A stretch of 64,000 bases of DNA from Streptomyces sclerotialus (GTDB lineage Bacteria > Actinomycetota > Actinomycetes > Streptomycetales > Streptomycetaceae), in contig JODX01000001.1 of assembly GCA_000719105.1 (NCBI GenBank), positions 822,693 through 886,692 on the forward strand. The letters are read 5' to 3'. A model generated the notes under the pieces. That model worked only from the letters and a program-made list of their open reading frames with translations. It had not been told where the DNA came from and did not search any database. Position 1 is the stretch's first letter; every line of letters begins with the position of its first letter. Positions 25,513 through 34,682 of this stretch are shown here, piece by piece. The position numbers and the translations under genes are program-made.

Positions 25513-28474
25513 GCTGCGGCACGGCTTCACCGATCCGTCGGCCGCCGAGCGGCTGCTGGAGAGCACGGAGCTGGCGGGCATACGGAACGATCCGGTGCTG
25601 CTGGAGGCCCTCGGCGCCACCGCCGATCCCGACCTCGCGCTGCTGGGACTCGTACGGCTGCTGGAGGCACAGCCCGATCCCACGGCGCGGCGGGAGCTGC
25701 TGGACACGCTCATCTCCGCCAAGCCGCTGCGCGACCGGCTGCTCGGGGTGCTCGGTGCGTCGGAGGCGCTCGGGGACCATCTCGCCCGGCATCCGCGGGA
25801 CTGGCGGGCGCTCGTGACGTACGAGCCGCGGGATCTGCATCCGGGTGTGGAGGACTTCGAGCGGGGGCTCGCCGGGGCCGGGGATCCGGTGTCCCTCCGG
25901 GTGGCCTACCGGCGGTGCCTGCTGTCGATCGCCGCCCGTGACGTGTGCGGGACCATCGACGTCGCGCAGACCGCCGCCGAGCTCGCCGACCTGGCCACCG
26001 CCACGCTGCGGGCCGCGCTCGCCATCGCCCGTACCGCCGCGCCGGAGGACGCCGCGGTGTGCCGGCTCGCCGTCATCGCGATGGGCAAGTGCGGGGGACA
26101 CGAGCTCAACTACGTGTCCGACGTCGACGTGATCTTCGTGGGCGAGCCCGCCGAGGGGGCCGACGAGCAGAAGGCCGTCAAGGCCGCCGGCCGGCTCGCC
26201 GCCCACATGATGCGCATCTGCTCGCAGTCGACCGTCGAGGGCAGCATCTGGCCCGTCGACGCCAATCTGCGGCCCGAAGGGCGCAACGGGCCGCTCGTGC
26301 GGACGCTCGCCTCCCACCTCGCCTACTACCAACGGTGGGCCAAGACCTGGGAGTTCCAGGCCCTGCTCAAGGCGCGGCCCGTGGCCGGGGACGCCGAGCT
26401 CGGCGCCCAGTACGTCGCCACGCTCGCGCCCCTCGTCTGGCAGGCGGCCGAGCGTGAGAACTTCGTCGCCGACGTGCAGAAGATGCGGCGGAGAGTCGTG
26501 GAGAACATTCCTGCCGGTGAGGTCGAGCGGGAGCTGAAGCTCGGGCCCGGCGGGCTGCGGGACGTCGAGTTCGCCGTGCAGCTGCTGCAGCTCGTGCACG
26601 GGCGCGCGGACACGTCGCTGCGCAGCGGCACCACCCTCGACGCGCTGCGGGCGCTCGCCGAGGGCGGGTATGTGGGGCGGGCCGACGCCGAGCAGCTCGA
26701 CCAGGCGTACCGGTTCCTCAGGTCCATGGAGCACCGGATCCAGCTGTACCGGCTGCGCCGCACCCACCTCCTGCCCGAGGCCGAGGCCGATCTGCGGCGC
26801 CTCGGGCGGTCGCTGGGGCTGCGCACGGAACCCGTCCAGGGGCTGCTGCGGGAGTGGAAGCGGCACGCGGCCGCGGTGCGGCGGCTGCACGAGAAGCTGT
26901 TCTACCGGCCGTTGCTCGACGCCGTCGCCCAGCTCGCGCCCGGCGAGGCCCGGCTGAGTGCCGGAGCCGCCCGGGAGCGGCTCGTCGCGCTCGGGTACGC
27001 GGACCCGGCGGCGGCGCTACGGCATCTGGAGGCGCTGGCGTCGGGCGTGTCGCGCAAGGCGGCGATCCAGCGGACGCTGCTGCCGGTGATGCTGGGGTGG
27101 TTCGCCGACTCGGCGGACCCGGACGCGGGGCTGCTCAACTTCCGCAAGGTGTCCGACGCCCTGGGCAGGACACCCTGGTACCTGCGGCTGCTCCGGGACG
27201 AGGGGGCCGCCGCCGAGAACCTCGCGCGCGTGCTGTCCGCCGGCCGACTGGCCCCCGACCTGCTGATGCGGGCCCCCGAGGCCGTCGCGCTGCTCGGCGA
27301 CGGGGACGGCGGCCGCGGCGGACTCGAACCGCGGGGGCGGGCCCAGCTCGAGCAGGAGATACTCGCCGCCGTCGGGCGCGCCGACGGGGCCCGGCAGGCG
27401 GTCACCGCCGCGCGCGGGGTGCGGCGCCGCGAACTGTTCCGTACGTCCGCCGCGGACATCGTCGGCTCGTACGGCACCGACGGGTCGCCGGGCGACGTCG
27501 ACCACGGCCGGCTGGTGGACCTGGTCGGCGACGCGGTGTCGGACCTGACGGCGGCGACGCTGGCCGGGACGTTGCGGGCCGTGGTGCAGGAGCACTACGG
27601 GGACACGCTGCCCACCCGCTTCGCCGTGATCGGCATGGGACGGTTCGGCGGGCACGAGCTGGGCTACGGTTCCGACGCCGACGTGCTGTTCGTGCACGAG
27701 CCGTGGGAGGGCACCGACGAGCAGGAGGCCGCGCGGGCCGCGAACACGGTCGTCGCGGAGATGCGGCGGCTTCTCCAGGTCCCGAGCACCGACCCGCCGC
27801 TGCTGATCGACGCCGACCTGCGGCCCGAGGGCAAGTCAGGGCCGCTGGTGCGGACCCTGAAGTCGTACGAGGCGTACTACCGGCGGTGGTCGCTGGTGTG
27901 GGAGTCGCAGGCGCTGCTGCGGGCCGAGTTCGTCGCGGGCGACGAGGACCTGGGGCGGCGGTTCACCGAGCTGATCGATCCCCTGCGCTATCCGCGGCAG
28001 GGGCTCGGGGACGACGCCGTACGGGACATCCGGCGGCTGAAGGCGCGCATGGAGTCCGAGCGGCTGCCGCGCGGCGCCGATCCGACGCTGCACACCAAGC
28101 TGGGGCGCGGCGGGCTGTCCGACGTCGAGTGGACCGTGCAGCTGATGCAGTTGCGGCACGGCGCCGGGGAGCCGGGGCTGCGGACCACGCGGACCCGGGC
28201 GGGGCTGGCCGCGGCGCGTGCCGCCGGGCTGGTCCCCGAGGAGGACGCCGCGACGCTGGACGAGGCCTGGGTGCTGGCCACCCGGGTGCGCAACGCCGTG
28301 ATGCTGGTGCGCGGGCGGGCCGGGGACACGTTCCCCTCGGACGCGCGCGAGCTGGGCGCCGTGGGCCGCTACCTCGGGTACGGCCCCGGGCACGTGGGGG
28401 ACATGCTGGACGACTACCGGAGGGTCACGCGGCGCGCTCGGGCTGTGGTGGAGTCCCTGTTCTACGGGACGTAG
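25472..28474 (+). CDS. glnE: Bifunctional glutamine synthetase adenylyltransferase/deadenylase
   Basis: A 1,000-residue enzyme with two nucleotidyltransferase domains that add AMP to, and remove it from, class I glutamine synthetase in response to nitrogen status. The first domain has GKCGGHELNYVSDVDVIFV (about residue 200), the second GRFGGHELGYGSDADVLFV (about residue 722); each is followed by a PII-uridylyltransferase-like helical region (LGPGGLRDVEFAVQLLQL and LGRGGLSDVEWTVQLMQL). AGGAGGAGGGG directly before ATG 25472 fixes the start. Its last 50 bp overlap the end of the convergent PAP2 gene. A second, broken 5' end of this gene lies 3.4 kb upstream. Confidence 0.96.
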   Translation: MTAPGRRSSTFTRLLRHGFTDPSAAERLLESTELAGIRNDPVLLEALGATADPDLALLGLVRLLEAQPDPTARRELLDTLISAKPLRDRLLGVLGASEALGDHLARHPRDWRALVTYEPRDLHPGVEDFERGLAGAGDPVSLRVAYRRCLLSIAARDVCGTIDVAQTAAELADLATATLRAALAIARTAAPEDAAVCRLAVIAMGKCGGHELNYVSDVDVIFVGEPAEGADEQKAVKAAGRLAAHMMRICSQSTVEGSIWPVDANLRPEGRNGPLVRTLASHLAYYQRWAKTWEFQALLKARPVAGDAELGAQYVATLAPLVWQAAERENFVADVQKMRRRVVENIPAGEVERELKLGPGGLRDVEFAVQLLQLVHGRADTSLRSGTTLDALRALAEGGYVGRADAEQLDQAYRFLRSMEHRIQLYRLRRTHLLPEAEADLRRLGRSLGLRTEPVQGLLREWKRHAAAVRRLHEKLFYRPLLDAVAQLAPGEARLSAGAARERLVALGYADPAAALRHLEALASGVSRKAAIQRTLLPVMLGWFADSADPDAGLLNFRKVSDALGRTPWYLRLLRDEGAAAENLARVLSAGRLAPDLLMRAPEAVALLGDGDGGRGGLEPRGRAQLEQEILAAVGRADGARQAVTAARGVRRRELFRTSAADIVGSYGTDGSPGDVDHGRLVDLVGDAVSDLTAATLAGTLRAVVQEHYGDTLPTRFAVIGMGRFGGHELGYGSDADVLFVHEPWEGTDEQEAARAANTVVAEMRRLLQVPSTDPPLLIDADLRPEGKSGPLVRTLKSYEAYYRRWSLVWESQALLRAEFVAGDEDLGRRFTELIDPLRYPRQGLGDDAVRDIRRLKARMESERLPRGADPTLHTKLGRGGLSDVEWTVQLMQLRHGAGEPGLRTTRTRAGLAAARAAGLVPEEDAATLDEAWVLATRVRNAVMLVRGRAGDTFPSDARELGAVGRYLGYGPGHVGDMLDDYRRVTRRARAVVESLFYGT

Positions 28475-29375
28475 ATGTAGGGGAAGCCGCGGACGCGGGG
28501 TCCGGCTCCGGGTCCGGGCCCGGAGCCGCGGGCAGATGGCGCGGCAGCCCGTGCGGCAGCGCGCCGTACCAGAGGCGGACCACCGCGTAACCGAAGGCCA
28601 GGCAGAGCGCGCCGCCCACCGCGTCGAGCCAGAAGTGGTTGGCGGTGGCGACGATCACCACCAGGGTGCCCGCCGGGTAGAGCAGGCCCAGGACCCGCAC
28701 CCACGGCACCGAGGCCAGCGCGAAGAGGGTCAGCCCGCACCACAGGGACCAGCCGATGTGCATGGAGGGCATCGCGGCGTACTGGTTCGACATGTTCTTC
28801 AGGTCACCGGAGGCCATGGAGCCCCAGGTCTCGTGGACCACGACCGTGTCGATGAAGTGGCCGCCCGTCATCAGGCGGGGCGGGGCCAGCGGGTAGAAGT
28901 AGTAGCCGACCAGGGCCACGGCCGTCGTCGCGAAGAGCACCAGGCGGGCGGCGGCGTAGCGGCCGGGGTGGCGGCGGTAGAGCCAGACCAGGACGCCCAG
29001 CGTCACCACGAAGTGCAGCGTGGCGTAGTAGTAGTTCATGCCCACGATCAGCCACGTCACGGAGTTCACGGCGTGGTTGACCGCGTCCTCGACCGCGATC
29101 CCGAGGTGGTGCTCCACCTGCCAGATCGAGTCGGCGTTGGCGAGTGCCTGCCGCTTCTGCTCCGGGACCGCGTTGCGGATCAGCGAGTACGTCCAGTAAC
29201 TCACCGCGATCAGCAGGATCTCGAACCAGAAGCGGGGGCGGCGCGGGGTGCGCAGCCGGCGCAGGACCGCCCGGCCCCGGCCGTTCGTGCCGCCCGTGGC
29301 GTCCGCAACGGCTGTGGCGGGCCGGGGAGCGGTCTGCTCCTGGCCTTCCAGTGTCGTCACGGTCGTCTCACCCAT
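28425..29375 (-). CDS. PAP2-superfamily membrane phosphatase / lipid phosphotransferase
   Basis: A 316-residue protein with about six membrane segments. PAP2-type motifs are the conserved AMPSMHIGWS (His) and NHFWLDAVGGA (His-Asp) on the outer face. The long spacing and the WQVEHHLGIAVEDAVNHAVNSVTWL segment are those of the inositol-phosphorylceramide-synthase-like group found in actinomycetes, so it may act on phospholipids or polyprenyl phosphates. ATG 29375 is preferred to GTG 29381. The C-terminal Pro/Asp-rich tail is encoded opposite the end of glnE. Confidence 0.85.
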   Translation of the reverse strand: MGETTVTTLEGQEQTAPRPATAVADATGGTNGRGRAVLRRLRTPRRPRFWFEILLIAVSYWTYSLIRNAVPEQKRQALANADSIWQVEHHLGIAVEDAVNHAVNSVTWLIVGMNYYYATLHFVVTLGVLVWLYRRHPGRYAAARLVLFATTAVALVGYYFYPLAPPRLMTGGHFIDTVVVHETWGSMASGDLKNMSNQYAAMPSMHIGWSLWCGLTLFALASVPWVRVLGLLYPAGTLVVIVATANHFWLDAVGGALCLAFGYAVVRLWYGALPHGLPRHLPAAPGPDPEPDPASAASPTSTSRRTGTPPQPERAA

Positions 29376-29567
29376 GGGCACAGAGTCTGCCAGAAAGAAC
29401 TTCCTCCGCAGATCATCCCCCGGTCGGGTCCCGGACGCACGGTGTCCGTAGTGGGCGGGCGGGGGCGCCTCCTGCTCACGTACCGGTCGGCCGCCCGGTT
29501 TCTCCTACCTGCGGACTACCTGTGCGGACTGCCTGCGGACCACCTGTGCGGACTGCCTGCGGACCAC

Positions 29568-30695
29568 CTACGGACGGGTCCGGTCCCCAGGGGCCGAAGC
29601 GGTCGATCCGCGCACCACCAGCTCCGGCATGAACACGAATTCGCTGTGCGGTGCGGGCGTCCCGCCGATCTCCTCCAGCAGCGTGCGCACCGCCGCCTGG
29701 CCCATGGCCGGGACCGGCTTGCGGACCGTGGTGAGGGGCGGGTCGGTGAAGGCGATCAACGGGGAGTCGTCGAAGCCCACGACGGAGATGTCCTTGGGGA
29801 CGTCGAGGCCCCGCTGCCGCGCCGCGCGGATCGCGCCCAGCGCCATCATGTCGCTCGCGCACACCACCGCGGTGCAGTCCCGGTCCATCAGCGCGGCGGC
29901 GGCGGCCTGGCCGCCCTCCAGCGTGTAGAGGGAGTGCTGGACCAGTTCGGTCTCGATGGTCTCGGGGGCCAGGCCGAGCTGCTCCTGCATGGTGCGGACG
30001 AAGCCGTCGATCTTGCGCTGGACGGGCACGAACCGCTTCGGGCCGAGGGCGAGGCCTATCCGGGTGTGGCCGAGGGAGGCCAGGTGGGTCACCGCCAGGC
30101 TCATGGCCGCGCGGTCGTCCGGGGAGATGAAGGGGGCCTGGACCTTCGGCGAGAAGCCGTCCACGAGGACGAAGGGCACGCCCTGGGCGCGCAGTTGCTC
30201 GTAGCGCTGCATGTCGGCGGTGGTGTCCGCGTGCAGTCCGGAGACGTAGATGATGCCGGCGACCCCGCGGTCGACGAGCATCTCCGTCAGCTCGTCCTCG
30301 GTGGAGCCGCCGGGAGTCTGGGTGGCGAGGACCGGGGTGTAGCCCTGCCGGGTCAGCGCCTGGCCGATCACCTGGGCCAGGGCCGGGAATATGGGGTTCT
30401 CCAGCTCGGGGGTGATCAGGCCGACGAGGCCCTCGCTGCGCTGCCGCAGCCGTACGGGCCGCTCGTAGCCGAGGACGTCGAGGGCGGCCAGGACGGACTG
30501 GCGGGTGGTCGCGGCGACGCCCGGTTTGCCGTTGAGCACCCGGCTGACCGTCGCCTCGCTGACCCCCGCCTGGGCCGCGATGTCGGCAAGCCGTGTGGTC
30601 ACGGCACCGGACTGTACCGGGCGGCCGCCCGCTTGCCCACCGGCCCGTCGCCGGGTGGGCGCGGGGGTGCGGCCCGTCGCGGGCTGCTGCGTCAT
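29568..30695 (-). CDS. malR: LacI-family repressor of maltose/maltodextrin genes
   Basis: A LacI-type regulator close to Streptomyces MalR/Reg1. The helix-turn-helix (TRLADIAAQAGVSEATVSRVLNGKPGV) is followed by a periplasmic-binding-protein-like sensor domain with SVVGFDDSPLIAFTDPPLTTVRKP. The ATG at 30695 (375 residues) has GAGGG 8 bases upstream. Known family members begin at the GTG 30602 equivalent (344 residues), so the extra 31 Arg/Gly-rich residues may not be made. It is divergent from malE and followed by an array of LacI-like half-sites. Confidence 0.93.
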   Translation of the reverse strand: MTQQPATGRTPAPTRRRAGGQAGGRPVQSGAVTTRLADIAAQAGVSEATVSRVLNGKPGVAATTRQSVLAALDVLGYERPVRLRQRSEGLVGLITPELENPIFPALAQVIGQALTRQGYTPVLATQTPGGSTEDELTEMLVDRGVAGIIYVSGLHADTTADMQRYEQLRAQGVPFVLVDGFSPKVQAPFISPDDRAAMSLAVTHLASLGHTRIGLALGPKRFVPVQRKIDGFVRTMQEQLGLAPETIETELVQHSLYTLEGGQAAAAALMDRDCTAVVCASDMMALGAIRAARQRGLDVPKDISVVGFDDSPLIAFTDPPLTTVRKPVPAMGQAAVRTLLEEIGGTPAPHSEFVFMPELVVRGSTASAPGDRTRP

Positions 30696-30821
30696 CGCGG
30701 TCCCTCGTGTCTCTGATCGGTGTCAGGTCCCTGCTTCCCGTACGGCGACGGGGTGGGTCGCGTACGAAAGGGGCGCCTTCCGCAAGGCGCTGACAGGGTG
30801 ATGATTCCCGCACAGGAAAGC

Positions 30822-30975
30822 CTTGGCAAGAGCTTGCAGAGTCTTGCACAAGTGTCCCTGGCCGTGCTGAGCGGCTGCAAGTGGGGGTTTTCGAGCGGTT
30901 GCGACGGGGTCACGGAAGGGTAACCGTCGCCGTTTCTTGCGCTTTTTTTCTGCAAGGTCTTTCGCAACGGTTGCA
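30822..30975. promoter_or_regulatory. Array of TTGCA/TGCAA half-sites between malR and malE
   Basis: CTTGCA or its complement recurs at 30833-30838, 30843-30848, 30876-30881, 30951-30956 and 30970-30975, with near forms CTTGGCAAG (30822-30830), CTTGCG (30936-30941) and CGCAAC (30963-30968). TTGCAAG-like half-sites suit the LacI family and agree with reported MalR/Reg1 binding in Streptomyces. The array fills the divergent promoter region and can control both malR and malEFG. Confidence 0.65.
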
Positions 30976-31004
30976 TCGCTGTTACGTTCACGTCGCCCGC
31001 TGGC

Positions 31005-31046
31005 CTCCCCCACTCTCGGCTCCGCTCGAACGGGGGCACCCCCATC
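31005..31046. repeat. REP-like palindromic element in the malE leader
   Basis: A C-rich arm (CCCCCACTCTCGG), a TCCGCTCGA turn and a GGGGG-CACCCCCATC tail form an imperfect hairpin. This pattern (arm, CTCGGCTYCGCTCG core, GGGGGxACCCCC tail) recurs across Streptomyces genomes as a short intergenic repeat. A second copy precedes the alpha-glucosidase gene. It lies 80 bp upstream of malE. Confidence 0.7.
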
Positions 31047-31125
31047 GGCGCAGTCGGCAAGACGGCAGGGAGCGGATTCAGGCCGGTCCCCGCATCACAC
31101 GGGCTTTCACCCTCAAGGAGATCTC

Positions 31126-32394
31126 ATGCGGCGTGGCATAGCGGCCACCGCGCTGGTGGCGTCCCTCGCCCTCGCGGCGACGGCCTGCGGCGGAAGCGAC
31201 AGCGGCGACAGTGCCGACGGTCCGGTCACCATCACCTACTGGGACACTTCCAACGCCACCAATGAGGCGCCGACGTACAAGGCCTTGGTGAAGGAGTTCG
31301 AGGCCGCGAACAAGGACATCAAGGTCAAGTTCGTCAACGTCCCGTTCGACCAGGCGCAGAACAAGTTCGACACCGCCGCCGGCGCCTCGGGCGCCCCGGA
31401 CGTGCTGCGCGCCGAGGTCGGCTGGACCCCCGCCTTCGCGAAGAAGGGCTACTTCCTGCCGCTGGACGGCACCGAGGCCCTCGCCGAGCAGGACAAGTTC
31501 AAGTCCAACCTGCTCGAGCAGGCGAAGTACGAGGGCAAGACGTACGGCGTGCCGCTGGTCACCGACACCCTCGCCTTCGTCTACAACAAGGAACTGTTCG
31601 AGAAGGCCGGCGTCGAGGTCCCCAAGACGTGGGAGGACCTGAAGAAGGCCGCCGCCACCATCAAGGACAAGACCGGCGTCGACGGCTACTGGGGCTCCAC
31701 CGCGGGCTACTACGGGCAGCCGTTCCTCTACGGCGAGGGCACCGACACGGTCGACGCCGAGGGCAAGAAGATCACCGTCGCCTCGGCCGAGGCGAAGAAG
31801 GCCTACCAGACCTGGCTGGACCTGTTCGACGGCAAGGGCCTGCACAAGGCCGACACCACCGCCGACGCCTACGCCCACCAGCAGGACGCGTTCAACAACG
31901 GCAAGGTCGCCTCGATCATCCAGGGCCCGTGGGAGATCACGAACTTCTACAAGGGCTCGGCCTTCAAGGACAAGGAGAACCTGGGCATCGCCACCGTCCC
32001 GGCCGGCTCCGCGGGGAAGGCGGGCGCCCCGACCGGCGGCCACAACCTCTCGGTGTACGCGGGCTCGGACAAGGCGCACCAGGAGGCGGCGCTGAAGCTG
32101 GTCAACTTCATGACCTCGGCGAAGTCCCAGGAGACCATCGCCCTGAAGAACTCCACGCTGCCCACCCGTGACGACGCCTACACCGACAAGGTGAAGGCCG
32201 ACCCGGGCATCGCCGGCTTCCAGACGGTGCTCGGAGCCGCCCAGCCGCGCCCGGCGCTGCCCGAGTACAGCTCCCTGTGGACGCCCCTCGACGACGAGCT
32301 GCCCCAGATCGCGAGCGGCAAGAAGTCCCTGGACAAGGGCCTGAGCGACGCGGAGACCGCGTTCGCCAAGCTGGTGCCGGACTTCAGCAAGTGA
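31126..32394 (+). CDS. malE: Maltose/maltodextrin-binding lipoprotein
   Basis: A 422-residue extracellular solute-binding lipoprotein. The signal peptide ends in a lipobox with Cys21 (LAATAC|GGS). The mature part is of the MalE type: VTITYWDTSNATNEAPTYKALVKEFE, GAPDVLRAEVGWTPAFAKKGYFLPLDG, IIQGPWEI and the family ending. It captures maltodextrins for MalF/MalG. AAGGAG at 31115-31120 supports ATG 31126. It is the first gene of malEFG and is followed by a strong stem-loop, which may keep its message more abundant than malFG. Confidence 0.95.
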   Translation: MRRGIAATALVASLALAATACGGSDSGDSADGPVTITYWDTSNATNEAPTYKALVKEFEAANKDIKVKFVNVPFDQAQNKFDTAAGASGAPDVLRAEVGWTPAFAKKGYFLPLDGTEALAEQDKFKSNLLEQAKYEGKTYGVPLVTDTLAFVYNKELFEKAGVEVPKTWEDLKKAAATIKDKTGVDGYWGSTAGYYGQPFLYGEGTDTVDAEGKKITVASAEAKKAYQTWLDLFDGKGLHKADTTADAYAHQQDAFNNGKVASIIQGPWEITNFYKGSAFKDKENLGIATVPAGSAGKAGAPTGGHNLSVYAGSDKAHQEAALKLVNFMTSAKSQETIALKNSTLPTRDDAYTDKVKADPGIAGFQTVLGAAQPRPALPEYSSLWTPLDDELPQIASGKKSLDKGLSDAETAFAKLVPDFSK

Positions 32395-32401
32395 TCCACG
32401 C

Positions 32402-32449
32402 GGCCGCCGCGTCCTGACCGAGAGATCGGGTCCAGGGGACGCGGCGGCC
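32402..32449 (+). terminator. Stem-loop between malE and malF
   Basis: A 13-bp perfect stem (GGCCGCCGCGTCC at 32402-32414 with its complement at 32437-32449) follows the malE stop by 8 bp. Because malF and malG lie downstream on the same strand, it probably acts as a partial terminator or as 3'-end protection for malE mRNA. Confidence 0.75.
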
Positions 32450-32547
32450 TCCGGCCCGGGTGCCGCGCGGCCCACTGGCGCCGCCCGCACCCGGGCTCCA
32501 CCGGCCGCCCCGGGCCGTACCCCTGAACATGCAGAAGGTGTCGAACC

Positions 32548-33552
32548 ATGACAGTCGCCATCGACCGAGCGACCGGTAAGCGGCGCGGTGAGCCGGATCC
32601 GCGCCGCGGCGGCCGGCTCCAGCGCCTCAAGCAGAGCTACCAGAAGTACTGGTACGCGTACGCGATGATCGCCCCGGTGGTCGTCGTCCTCGGCGTCCTC
32701 GTGCTCTACCCGCTGGCCCGGGGCCTCTACCTGACGTTCACCGACGCCAACAGCCTGAACTCGGCCCGCACCATCGGCGTGAACGAGATCGAGGCCACCT
32801 ACCAGTGGGTCGGCCTCGACAACTACGCCGACATCCTGTGGGGCCCGACCAGCTACGACCGGTTCTGGTCGCACTTCATCTGGACGATCGTCTGGACGGT
32901 GCTCTGCGTCACCCTGCACTACGTCATCGGTCTCGGCCTCGCCCTGCTGCTCAACCAGAAGCTGCGCGGCCGCACCCTGTACCGGCTGATCCTGGTGCTG
33001 CCGTGGGCGGTGCCCACCTTCGTCACCGTCTTCGGCTGGCGCTTCATGCTCGCCGACTCCGGCATCATCAACTCCGCGCTGGACTCGATCGGCCTGCCGT
33101 CACCGCAGTGGCTGGAGGACAGCTTCTGGCAGCGGTTCGCCGCGGTCATGGTGAACACCTGGTGCGGTGTGCCCTTCATGATGGTCTCGCTGCTCGGCGG
33201 GCTCCAGTCCATCGACGGCACGCTGTACGAGGCCGCCGAGATGGACGGCGCGAACGCCTGGCAGCGCTTCCGCTACGTCACCCTCCCCGGCCTGCGGACC
33301 GTCAGCTCCACCGTGGTGCTGCTCGGCGTGATCTGGACGTTCAACCAGTTCGCGGTGATCTTCCTGCTCTTCGGCAACACCGCGCCCGACGCGCAGATCC
33401 TCGTCACCTGGGCCTACCAGCTCGGCTTCGGCCAGCAGCCGCGCGACTACGCGCAGTCGGCCGCCTACGGCATCCTGCTCCTCTCCATCCTGATCGTCTT
33501 CACCTCCGTCTACCGCCGCTGGCTGGACCGCAATGAGCAGTCCGCGATCTGA
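32548..33552 (+). CDS. malF: Maltose/maltodextrin ABC transporter permease
   Basis: A 334-residue permease with six membrane segments. The EAA loop (YEAAEMDGANAWQRFRYVTLPGL) contacts the ATPase. The N-terminal cytosolic tail is basic. GAAGGTG precedes the ATG. No MalK-like ATPase gene lies in the locus. In Streptomyces the shared ATPase MsiK serves such importers, so it is the likely partner (inference). Confidence 0.94.
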   Translation: MTVAIDRATGKRRGEPDPRRGGRLQRLKQSYQKYWYAYAMIAPVVVVLGVLVLYPLARGLYLTFTDANSLNSARTIGVNEIEATYQWVGLDNYADILWGPTSYDRFWSHFIWTIVWTVLCVTLHYVIGLGLALLLNQKLRGRTLYRLILVLPWAVPTFVTVFGWRFMLADSGIINSALDSIGLPSPQWLEDSFWQRFAAVMVNTWCGVPFMMVSLLGGLQSIDGTLYEAAEMDGANAWQRFRYVTLPGLRTVSSTVVLLGVIWTFNQFAVIFLLFGNTAPDAQILVTWAYQLGFGQQPRDYAQSAAYGILLLSILIVFTSVYRRWLDRNEQSAI

Positions 33553-33565
33553 GGCAGGAGTCCCC

Positions 33566-34477
33566 ATGAGCACCACGACCCTCCCGAACGCCGCGCCGGT
33601 GGACCAGACCCCCGCACCTGCCGCTCCGCCGCGCAGGACGCGCGGGCGCGGGCAGGGCAGCCGCGTCGGCTCCCTCGTCTCCCACGCGATCCTGATCGTG
33701 GCGAGCTTCGCCGCGCTCTTCCCGATCGCCTGGCTGGTCTTCCTGTCGCTCGGCCCCGACAAGGACGACTATCTGCACCCCGGACGCATCTTCGGCAAGA
33801 TGACGTTCGACAACTACACGTTCGTGCTCACCGAGACGAACTTCACCGACTGGCTGGTGAGCACGCTCATCGTGTCGCTCGGCACCACCGTCATCGGCGT
33901 CCTCGTCGCCGCCACCACCGGCTACGCGGTCTCCCGCATGCGCTTCCCGGGCTACCGCAAGTTCATGTGGCTGCTGCTGGTCACGCAGATGTTCCCGGTG
34001 GCCGTGCTGATGGTGCCGATGTACGAGATCCTGTCGGAGCTCCAGCTCATCGACAGCTACCTCGGCCTCATCCTCGTCTACTGCACGACCGCGGTGCCGT
34101 ACTGCGCCTGGCTGCTCAAGGGCTACTTCGACACCATCCCGTTCGAGATCGACGAGGCCGGACGCGTCGACGGACTGACCCCCTTCGGCACGTTCGCGCG
34201 GCTGATCCTGCCGCTCGCCAAGCCGGGCCTGGCCGTCGCCGCCTTCTACAGCTTCATCACCGCGGTCAGCGAGGTCGCCTTCGCCACGGTGTTCATGCTG
34301 TCCGACACGAAGTACACCTTCGCCGTCGGTCTGCAGAGCTTCGTCAGCGAGCACGACGCCCAGCGGCAGTACATGGCCGCGACCGCCGTGCTGGTCGCCA
34401 TCCCGGTCTCCGCCTTCTTCTACCTTGTGCAGAAGAACCTGGTGACCGGCCTCACCGCGGGCGGCACGAAGGGCTGA
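33566..34477 (+). CDS. malG: Maltose/maltodextrin ABC transporter permease
   Basis: A 303-residue permease, partner of MalF, with six membrane segments and an EAA loop (FEIDEAGRVDGLTPFGTFARLILPLAKPG). GCAGGAG before ATG 33566 supports the start, 13 bp after the malF stop, so the two are co-translated. A Pro/Arg-rich N-terminal tail of about 35 residues is cytosolic. Confidence 0.94.
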   Translation: MSTTTLPNAAPVDQTPAPAAPPRRTRGRGQGSRVGSLVSHAILIVASFAALFPIAWLVFLSLGPDKDDYLHPGRIFGKMTFDNYTFVLTETNFTDWLVSTLIVSLGTTVIGVLVAATTGYAVSRMRFPGYRKFMWLLLVTQMFPVAVLMVPMYEILSELQLIDSYLGLILVYCTTAVPYCAWLLKGYFDTIPFEIDEAGRVDGLTPFGTFARLILPLAKPGLAVAAFYSFITAVSEVAFATVFMLSDTKYTFAVGLQSFVSEHDAQRQYMAATAVLVAIPVSAFFYLVQKNLVTGLTAGGTKG

Positions 34478-34626
34478 CGGCCCCGGGGCGATCCCCTGGG
34501 GACACGCCCGCCCGAGGCTCCCGCGCGCCCTGTCGCGCGGGTGGCGGCCGCGGTACCTGTCCGAACCCCGCTGCCACCGCGGCCGCCTCGTCATCCCGAC
34601 CCGAGACACCGCCCAACCCATCCCTT

Positions 34627-34668
34627 TCCCCGCTCCCGGCTCCGCCGGAGCGGGGGACCCCCCCCATC
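34627..34668. repeat. REP-like palindromic element in the alpha-glucosidase leader
   Basis: CCCCGCTCC pairs with GGAGCGGGG around the turn CGGCTCCGCC, followed by a GACCCCCCCATC tail. It is a second copy of the element upstream of malE (31005-31046), again in the leader of a maltodextrin gene, only about 14 bp before the ATG. Confidence 0.7.
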
Positions 34669-34682
34669 GCATCAAGGACGCC

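Noticed and set aside
32395..34682. A missing MalK ATPase as evidence of a broken operon
   Set aside because: Streptomyces sugar importers commonly lack their own ATPase and share MsiK, so the operon is complete in type.
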